Shown: in pieces, positions 57,047-64,000 of the stretch
How positions within the stretch are numbered: position 1 is the first letter of the stretch
Layout: each line of letters begins with the position of its first letter
Source of the DNA: Lophium mytilinum
Taxonomy: Eukaryota > Ascomycota > Dothideomycetes > Mytilinidiales > Mytilinidiaceae
Assembly: GCA_010093605.1 (NCBI GenBank)
Contig: MU004181.1
Coordinates: forward strand, 1,116,001-1,180,000
Length of the DNA: 64,000 nt
Direction: 5' to 3'
The notes under the pieces: generated by a model
The model's database searches: none
The model's input: the letters and a program-made list of their open reading frames with translations, nothing else
Told to the model about the DNA's origin: nothing
Program-made: the position numbers and the translations under genes

Positions 57047-59044
57047 CTATTTTGACTTGTCTTCCCGCAAGCTCACGATTTGGTTGAGGATAATATTATC
57101 ATGTTCCTTCTCGGGGTCGATGCAGAAGTAGCCTGTCCGAAGGGCCTGGAACCGGACGAGATCGTCAGAAGCACGGCTCGGGTGGACAGAGTGCAGCTTA
57201 ACGAGGTCAATCAAGCCCTTTTCGATCACGGCATTCTTGAAAGTGATTTCGCTGTTTGGGTTGAGATCGTCTGCCCAGCCACCTTCCTTCCAGTCGAGGG
57301 TATTGGGCGAATCAGTCTTGAACAATGAGTAGTACTGGCGAGCAACAACCTTCACGGCGGACGAGACGTCGACCCAATGAATATAAGTCTTCGGTTTATC
57401 CTCCGATTTGACAGCGCGGATCTCGGAAACACGACCGCTAGAGTCCTTCGAGAACGAGACCGCACGGATTGCGAAGGGAACATTGAGCAAGCCGACGGTC
57501 TTGTTGGGAGCTAGTCGGAAGTATTCTGGGCTATCTTCTTCTCTGAAGTCGCTGCCATCGATATACACTTCGCGGGTAAGTTTGACCTGGCGTTCACCGG
57601 GTATGAGACGTTTTGGGTCGTAAGGGACAGTCAACTCCCTTTCATCAGCTTCGGTGGCATCTTCGATGACTACCTTGATCGGGTCAAGAATAAGAGCTAG
57701 CCGTGGTACGCTACGCTCAAGGTATGAACGGATGGAAGATTCCAGTCTAGTAGTTTGGATTTCCGTGAGGGCGTCTGTCACGCCGAGCCCCTCGACGAAA
57801 TTGAGGAGGGCCTTGGCAGGAATACCGCGGCGGCGTAAAGCAACGAGGGTGTATAGACGGGGATCATCCCAACCTCGAACACTTGGTGGGATTATTTTCT
57901 TCACCACTGTGCCATCACTGTTCTTCTTCTCGACCGTGACGCCTTCGACGAGCATTTGGATTCGGCGTTTGGAGAGAATGGTGCCAGTGACGTTCAGACG
58001 ACCATATCTGAGGCTTGTTAGCTGAGATATATGCGTGAGAATATAGATGCACCTACTCGCGCTGCATTGGGCCCCTCTCCTCTGACTTTGGCACCTTGAA
58101 ATCAAGAGCCTCCAGAAGCCAGTCATACGAAACTCTAGACTGCTGGAACTCTGTAGTGCACATCGAGTGAGATATCTCTTCGAACGAATCGCACAAGCAA
58201 TGGGTGAAATCGTATGTAGGGTAGATCTTCCACTTCAGACCGGTGCGATGGTGGTGGTTCTTCTCCACGACACGATACGCTGGCAAGTCCCACATCTGAG
58301 GGTTTCCTTCATTGGGATCTGTCAAGCTTTGCTTCATGCGGAGGTATGCCTCGCCCGGCGCGTATTTGCCATCTCGCATGGCCTGGAATTCGGCCAAGGA
58401 CTCTTCGATCGGTCGTTCGCGGTGTTCACATGCATAACGAGGCCCGCGGTTGTCAGGACCGCCGCGCTGGAGGTTGACTTCTTCTCCTGTACCTTGATTA
58501 GATTCTGAACGCTGTTTAATGCTGCAAAGCTATACTCACTTGAGCAATGGCAGACATATGCCTTGTCCCGACGAATCAGCTCTTCAGCGAGTTGGTAGAG
58601 GCGGTCGAAGTGGTCGCTGCTGTATGTGATCTTGTACGGCTCAAAGCCTAGCCATTGAATGATCTCTCGAATGGAAGTGAAATATATCTCGTCCTCCTTG
58701 GCCGGGTTCGTGTCGTCGTAGCGGAGGAAGCATACGCCGCTGTGGGCCTTTGCAAAGCCGAAATTGACGGCAATGGCTTTGCAGTGGCCGATGTGAAGGA
58801 AGCCATTGGGCTCAGGAGGGAAACGAGTTCGCACGGGGACATTGGAAGGTTTCTCCCTGTAGACTCGGGCGAGCCATCCTTCCTCGAAGACGTTGGCGGG
58901 GACCTTTGAGCTTGAACTTGAACTCGCGGGTGTCGCAGCGGAGGGTTCCTTGGGTCGGAGAGCGAATTCAGCCTTCTTCACGGCCTTTTCGGCCTTCTTC
59001 CTGGCCTTCTCCAGCGCCCGCTTCGACTCTTTCGGCGGGTCCAT
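57047..59044 (-). CDS. GLN4: Glutaminyl-tRNA synthetase, cytosolic
   Basis: Three exons on the minus strand: 59044-58540, 58492-58057 and 58007-57047, in phase, 633 residues. Class I signature HIGH is at residues 84-87 ([15 protein letters not shown]) and the KMSKS-equivalent LSKR near residues 325-328 ([10 protein letters not shown]). Further GlnRS blocks are [42 protein letters not shown] and the C-terminal beta-barrel anticodon-binding part. It lacks the long N-terminal appended domain of yeast Gln4, with only a 50-residue Lys/Ala-rich extension. The enzyme charges tRNA-Gln in the cytosol. An alternative acceptor six bases downstream in intron 1 (58486) would delete two residues; both keep the frame. 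Confidence 0.96.
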
Positions 59045-59431
59045 ACTGTTGTGTAGTCTGCGAGTTGTTGGAATAAATCTTGTTGGAGGGGCAAGCTGAT
59101 CTTATTCTATGTCTGACTCAAACTGACTCGGGTTGTGGCTTTAGCGTCGCTCAGCCACGGCTTTGCCTGTCCCTGCCTGCTGTCACATTCTGCAACCAAG
59201 AACCACTCACTACCTTGTTCAATGGCCTTTAATTCTGGTGTGAAAGTGGGCAAGCGTCACTTCATACTCGCTGTTTGGAGTGTTTCAGCCCAGGAGACGA
59301 GTCCAAAGTCCCTTTTTCACAAATATTTATAGTATCCCCATGCCCCTGAGACGGCTTGATTTAAGCTTTCATAGGATTCATAAAGCGAGCTCTATATGAT
59401 TTCTACCAACTTATTCTCCGTCCCAAGTTGT
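59045..59431. promoter_or_regulatory. Promoter of the synthetase gene and 3' end of SDR gene
   Basis: 387 bases between two minus-strand genes. No specific element is recognised. Confidence 0.4.
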
Positions 59432-60330
59432 TTAGGATGGAGCCTTGTATCCGTCTACATCTGTGCTGTTGGTTTGCTTCTCGAACCTCTTCACGTTCTC
59501 TCCATACTCCTTCACCTTGTTGGTCAATGCGGCGTACGCATCAGTGCCAACCGCACACCTCATTGGCGGGTCCTTCATGACTGCTAGCTCGTAAAAGACC
59601 TTAGCTGCCTTCGCTGGGTCTCCAGCCTGGGTACCATTGCGTTTCTTCGCATTGGCCTTTGCGTCAATATGGTCGTACGCGGGGTTCTTGTTTTCGCCGA
59701 ATTGCATGCTACGGCCAGCCCAGTCGGTGCGGAACCCTCCAGGCTCGATGCAGGTGAGGTGAATATTCCATTCTGGCTTCTGTTCCTTCTGGACCGCTTC
59801 GCTAAATCCCTCCACAGCCCATTTGGAGGCACAGTATATACTGTATGTTGGGAAACCTATGTCGCTGTCAAAGGAGCTCCCCGACAGAGAAGGCCGTGGA
59901 ACTCACCCACTTGCCCGCCTACGGACGTGACTTGCTGAATACGACCTCCAGTCTTTTGTTCGCGCATCACCTCCAACGCTCTCCGTGTCACGTTGATCAG
60001 GCCAAAGAAATTGACCTCCATCTGAGTCCGGATCTGCTTCTCCGAGAGTGACTCGAATTCGCCGCTCAGACCGTACCCAGCATTGTTCACAACGACGTCA
60101 ACTTTCTTGAACTTCTTCAGCGCAGCCTCGAACGCCTTGTTAATGGAGGACGTGTCTGTGACGTCGAGGTCCACAAGCAAGCTGTTGGTATCAGTTGTAC
60201 CAGGGAAAGATAGCGAGGAAGACTTTCGGGCGGTAGCAACGACGTAGTCGCCATTCTCCAATACGACTTTGACAAGTTCGGCGCCGAAACCTGTGGATGT
60301 ACCAGTGATGAGGAAGACTCGTGGTGCCAT
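59432..60330 (-). CDS. Short-chain dehydrogenase/reductase
   Basis: Two exons on the minus strand: 60330-59907 and 59856-59432, in phase, 282 residues. The ATG at 60330 gives MAPRVFLITG directly before the cofactor motif; upstream in-frame sequence is not coding-like. It is a classical SDR Rossmann fold: TGTSTGFG at 9-16, NNAG at 82-85, and the catalytic set Ser136, Tyr149, Lys153 (YCASK). The acidic residue after strand 2 is absent and Arg35 follows TA, which favours NADP(H). Substrate cannot be told; relatives act on many alcohols and ketones. No signal peptide, so probably cytosolic. Confidence 0.93.
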
Positions 60331-60937
60331 TTTGATAAGCAGGTTAAGTATGAAATGGCTAAAAACAAGCGGACAGATTTGATTGTGAGGGGCGAAGAAT
60401 GATGTGGTCAGTAGGTTTATATACACTCTCCTCCACCCAAAATCCGCTATTTCCGATCTTTGCTATAATTTGTCGATGACGCTTTTTGACGTCGTGACGT
60501 CAATTGTGAGAACGAACTCCTTGACTTAATTCCAAATCCATAGAGGCCCGTAGAGGTAGTCTCTCGATGAGTAAGGACTGCAATGCCTCTGGCATGCTTG
60601 AAATAAAATGTACTGTACCTGGGGGTCTAGGGACTTGACCAATCCACTCCCTTTGGAATACCTATGGCAACTGTAAAGCTTCACAGCCAGTGTAATCACC
60701 ATGTTCATTGCCTAGATAACAATAACTCCGCAATGCCCGCTAAAACCGATAAACACCTACCTAGGTGTCTCCATAGATCTAACACGGAGCGGGCACGGAA
60801 TAGGCAGTGCGTCCAACTGCCAAGCGACAGGGCACCGACGCCCCTGCGCCGATCACCCGCAACTAGCGCCAACCTCTAAACCCGAACACCTTCACAGCTT
60901 CACCTTCTCACCAACAACAACCAACGACAACGCCGCC
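60331..60937. promoter_or_regulatory. Divergent promoter region, SDR / FAM32A
   Basis: A 607-base divergent region that contains the CRE-like pair at 60487-60502, listed separately. No coding exon is seen. Confidence 0.45.
60487..60502. promoter_or_regulatory. Tandem CRE-like sites (TGACGTCGTGACGTCA)
   Basis: One perfect palindromic ATF/CREB site TGACGTCA lies at 60495-60502 and a near-perfect one, TGACGTCG, directly before it. They sit about 160 bases upstream of the dehydrogenase start and 435 bases from the FAM32A start. bZIP proteins of the ATF/CREB or Yap/AtfA type are the expected binders in fungi. Function is inferred from sequence. Confidence 0.5.
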
Positions 60938-61468
60938 ATGGCCTCCTCCGACTACGCTGCCGTCACCTCAGGCGCGCTCAAACTCAAAGGCGGCTCCGGC
61001 ATCGACAAAAAGCGCAAGAAGAAGAAGCGGTCCAAGCCTGCGTCCACTCCCCCCGCAAACCCAGCGACCGAGCACCAGGACGACCCCACGACTGAGCACC
61101 AAGACGACCTCGACCCCACCGCCGACCCAGACAAGCAAAGGCAGCCAAAGTCCAGCGACACCGACCTCCAAGCCATCCTCGCCTCAGAAGATGGCCCAAC
61201 CTCCATGGCGCTCGCGCAGGCGAGCGTGGGCAGGCACGACAAAACAGAGGCGGAGCGACGACACGACGAGAGGCGGCGCCGGCGGCTAGACGAGCGCCTG
61301 AAGCGAGAGGGCGTGAAGACGCACAAAGAACGCGTGGAAGAGCTGAATAGGTACCTAAGTGGGCTCTCAGAGCACCATGATATGTGAGTATACGTGTGGA
61401 CCCATGTGATGTTTAACACGTAAAGATACTGATTTTGACGTTATAGGCCGAGAATCGGACCCGGGTAA
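60938..61468 (+). CDS. FAM32A homologue (DUF1754)
   Basis: Two exons: 60938-61383 and 61447-61468, in phase, 155 residues. It shows the family opening DYAAVTSGALKLKGG, then a Lys/Arg cluster (KKRKKKKRSK), a variable acidic/Pro linker with the unit TEHQDDP/TEHQDDL duplicated, and a conserved Glu/Arg-rich helix ending in LSGLSEHHDMPRIGPG. The last six residues come from the 22-base second exon, and the PRIGPG end is the FAM32A hallmark. Human FAM32A is an exon-ligation factor in the spliceosome; a nuclear splicing role is plausible but inferred here. Confidence 0.9.
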
Positions 61469-62447
61469 CGAAGTACGCTGCGAGGTGGAAGGTTGCTTGG
61501 GGTGGGCATATTGGTGCTTCTTTCGGGCGGCATGGGGTACGGAGTTCGGATTGATGGTTGATATTACGGGTAAAGAGTCATGGTACAACTATGAACTACG
61601 CTCACCCTTTTCGAGCTTTGCCTTCACAAATACCAGAGATGAGGGTTGTTTGTCTGCGAGCTCGAATTCCTGCTGTGACTACTTCATCGTGTTCATGTTA
61701 CAAGTACCCGTACTTGGGCGAAGGGCCTTGATACAGTACATGACCACAACTCTGGGCACACAGACTTATCCCTACTTTCCTCGAATGTTGCTCACTCAAC
61801 ACCACTGTAAGGGGTGGCCTGGCTACTAAGCAGTCGACCAATCAAGAGATAGTCTAATCTGCACTACTTGAGACTCAACATCGCCCTTAACTATTCCACA
61901 TCCTCTGGGGGTACCCCAAGCAGCGGCAACAAGCGGTTAAATTGAAGGTCATGATCTCTACAGTACAAGACTACAAGTCTAGGCACACGATTTCATCACT
62001 CCTTGACTCGAATCTTGCTTATTCGCTGCCACTGTAGGGAATGGCCTGACCTATCAGTGGCCAATCAGCCAAGAGGTAGTCTAATTTGCACTGCTTGAAC
62101 CTCGACATTGACTATGGATATCTGAGATCCTATGGGGGTACCCCAAGCAGTCGCGGACAAGTGTGCATAGACTTTATAATTTTGTCGCTGTGTGCTCGAG
62201 CTCATTATACTCTGCAAGAATGCCAATTTGATAAGTCTACTACCGAAAGAAACGATTACAAAGTGTGAATATTGAAGTAACAAAACAGGTACGAGATGTG
62301 CTCTGTCCACCGACCACAAAATAAATGTAGCAACCTGCGTTTCCAAACCCAAAATCTTCAGGTTGAAAGTCACCCTTGGTAGCCAAGCTAGTGATTAATA
62401 GCTACCCGACGGCCAGGTTCTGCTGTAGCAGAAAGTAATGGGTTTGG
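61469..62447. other. Intergenic with decayed tandem duplication
   Basis: No gene is seen. The main feature is the 227-base-period duplication listed separately. Confidence 0.5.
61725..62178. repeat. Two-copy, 227-base-period degenerate tandem repeat
   Basis: Two adjacent copies, about 61725-61951 and 61952-62178, keep a constant 227-base offset without gaps. Landmarks are TACAGTAC at 61732 and 61959, and GGGGGTACCCCAAGCAG at 61907 and 62134. Shared blocks also include CCACTGTA, TAGTCTAAT and TGCACT. Similarity is moderate by eye, with many transitions. No open frame is present. Confidence 0.75.
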
Positions 62448-64000
62448 CTATTGTGGGCCGAGATGCTGTTTCGATTCATCATAAGCATCAGTGCTATAGA
62501 ACCACGCGAGCTTCTTCTGAATGGCATCCTCGGAGTAAGCATCTGGATTCTGCGGCTGAGGTCTGAATTCGGGCTCCATGGGGTCGATGAAATGAGTGGA
62601 GTTATCGTATCCCCATTTGCCTAGTTGAGTAACATTGAACCCGACCAGCATGCTAGATGTCGGTTAAAACACTTCTTTAAATGCTAACGTAGAGTGAGCA
62701 CATACTCATGGTCCTCGTGAATGAGATTATGGCAATGGAACATGTACACTCCGTCCCACGGCGCGTACCGAGCGACGACCTGAGCAGTCCTGGGTTGGTC
62801 AGAAATATGCACGTGAATGGCGCCCAGTGAATGGGGATACATACTCGCCAGCAGCCAAATATACGACGTCCTTCAATCCCGCCGCTTCATATGGCAGAAC
62901 CGTTCCGCGGCCTCCAGTTCTCGACAGAATCTGGAAGTCAATAAGATGGATATGCACCGGATGTGTTCCCGCTCCTCCACTATTATGCAAGTTCCACACC
63001 TCCACAGACCCGCGCACTGGTTTGGCAATGATTCGGTGTTCGATGTCAGCAAAACCGACCCCATTGATTTTCCAGGCGTCGCCATCTCGCTCGAATTTGA
63101 AATCCTTGTCCGCTTTGCTCAGCTCTTTTGGAGGGAAAGGCACACGTCGGAGAGTAGATGGAACTCCGCCATTGTTTACTTGACTAGAGACTGTGTTTCC
63201 AACCACAAATCGCATCACCTTGTCAGTGGCTGGGTAGTCTGCAATCTCCGAGATGCCTACGCCGTTGTTGAGAGTGATGTTCTTGCCAGCGTAAGGGCTG
63301 AAGTCTACAACGATGTCGTACCGCTCCCCCGGGGATATCATCAGATCGTCGGTTTTGACAGGGTACCCGAGGAGACCTCCATAGCATCAGCTCACTTTCT
63401 CTGATGTTTAGTGGCATGATGGTTTCCTTACCAGAGTCAGAAGATATAACCTGGAAAGTTGCGTTCTTGTTGTCCCCATCGACGCCGAGAGAGAGTATAT
63501 AAGCTATTCGAAGGGTCTGTCGTCAGTCACATGTTCTCGCGAACATAAGATTTGGGGATACATTACTTCGGCTGAGTGAAGCGTCTAGAATTCGGAGACG
63601 GTATTTTCGAGGTTCGACGTTGAGATATGGCCAAGGCTGGCCATTCCTGGAGGATTGTCAGCACGTTCGAAGTCATATGATTAGTACCGGGCCGAGAGCT
63701 TTACACGTGAATAATGTCGCCCCAAAGGCCGGCTTGGTCAAAGGACTCGAAGTTCAATGTACCATCGTAGTTGTAGTACTTGGCTGATATCGCCAAAGAC
63801 ACGTCGTAGTTTCCACTAGGAAGTCCAAGGGAGTCTTCCTCATCATCACTGATGATGTAGATGCCTTCTTGGCCCTTGTAGGCATTGTCGGCAGTAATAT
63901 ACTCCGCATGGTCCTATATCAAGGTCAGAAACTCTTAGTATTAGAGAAAGCCCTACCTCTTAAGCTGTTATAAGATCTCAGGCAATCAAAAGCGACTTAC
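62448..64000 (-). CDS. Multicopper oxidase (bilirubin oxidase-like), 5' truncated
   Basis: Only the 3' part is in the window. Minus-strand exons are 63913-63705, 63646-63567, 63503-63432, 63376-62845, 62789-62706 and 62652-62448, giving 393 residues with consistent phase. The window ends exactly at an intron donor (GTAAGT from 64000), so the next upstream exon lies outside. The first visible residues, DHAEYITADNAYKGQ, are the second half of a copper-ligand HxH motif. Other copper blocks are HPVHIHLIDF and HCHNLIHEDHDM, the latter carrying the T1 Cys, two His and the axial Met. These oxidases couple four one-electron oxidations to reduction of O2 to water. All visible ligands are intact. Whether it is secreted cannot be judged without the N-terminus. 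Confidence 0.9.

Noticed and set aside
57080-58025. Open frames on the + strand opposite the synthetase gene
   Set aside because: These are antisense shadows of a clearly identified gene with catalytic motifs on the minus strand.
60331-60426. 32-residue N-terminal extension of the dehydrogenase
   Set aside because: The SDR fold starts immediately after MAPRVF; the upstream frame is a hydrophobic chance sequence in the 5' leader.
1-64000. tRNA, rRNA or CRISPR features
   Set aside because: Scanning for T-loop boxes, conserved rRNA segments and evenly spaced direct repeats by eye found nothing supportable. A tRNAscan-SE run would settle the tRNA question.

Overview
This is a stretch of a filamentous ascomycete (Pezizomycotina) nuclear genome, most likely a Dothideomycete. 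The evidence is short GT-AG introns (about 50-80 bp), C2H2 and Fungal_trans_2 transcription factors, and several protein families I know only from filamentous ascomycetes. The class-level call is inference from remembered protein resemblance, not from a search. I found 22 protein-coding genes (one cut by the window end) plus one doubtful fragment. I saw no tRNA, rRNA, CRISPR array or bacterial-type operon. Every multi-exon model except one was checked by hand for splice sites and phase across each junction. The exception is the N-terminus of the OM14-like gene.

Layout. 1-2795: GC-rich, no gene. 2796-5615 (+): a large Ser/Pro-rich protein. 6674-8632 (+): a coiled-coil protein. 9540-10362 (-): a small secreted, Lys-rich protein whose start is preceded by a 21-bp-period tandem repeat. 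10363-16820: a 6.4-kb gene-free interval. 16821-20515 (+): an AmdX/Adr1-type C2H2 regulator. 22225-23834 (-): a Serinc/Tms1 membrane protein, divergent from a nine-exon MFS/Mch1-like transporter (24495-26461, +). A 338-bp inverted-repeat element follows at 26808-27145. 27575-28774 (+): a membrane-anchored conserved unknown. 29449-29937 (-): Mediator subunit Med21, head-to-head with an Rrg7-like nuclease-fold mitochondrial protein (30191-31543, +). 32496-33125 (+): an acidic orphan.

34053-39209 (-): a 1609-residue GYF-domain protein. 40761-41597 (+): a Gly/Arg-rich protein. 42297-42518 (+): a 73-residue Cys/His-rich protein. 42805-43766 (-) and 44523-45396 (-): two mitochondrial proteins, OM14-like and Mia40. 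46148-48254 (-): a secreted S28 serine peptidase in ten exons. 49472-50269 (-), 50804-51418 (+) and 52436-53170 (+): conserved or orphan unknowns. 53411-56291 (-): a Fungal_trans_2 regulator whose first intron carries a foldback element. 57047-59044 (-): cytosolic glutaminyl-tRNA synthetase. 59432-60330 (-): a short-chain dehydrogenase, divergent from a FAM32A homologue (60938-61468, +). 61725-62178: a degenerate 227-bp tandem duplication. 62448-64000 (-): a multicopper oxidase truncated by the window.

Most genes are housekeeping or conserved, and I see no biosynthetic cluster or defence island. The least explained parts are the secreted Lys-rich gene with its helically phased repeat, the apparent stwintron or 2-nt exon in the OM14-like gene, the inverted-repeat elements, and the Rrg7 protein with its long basic tail.
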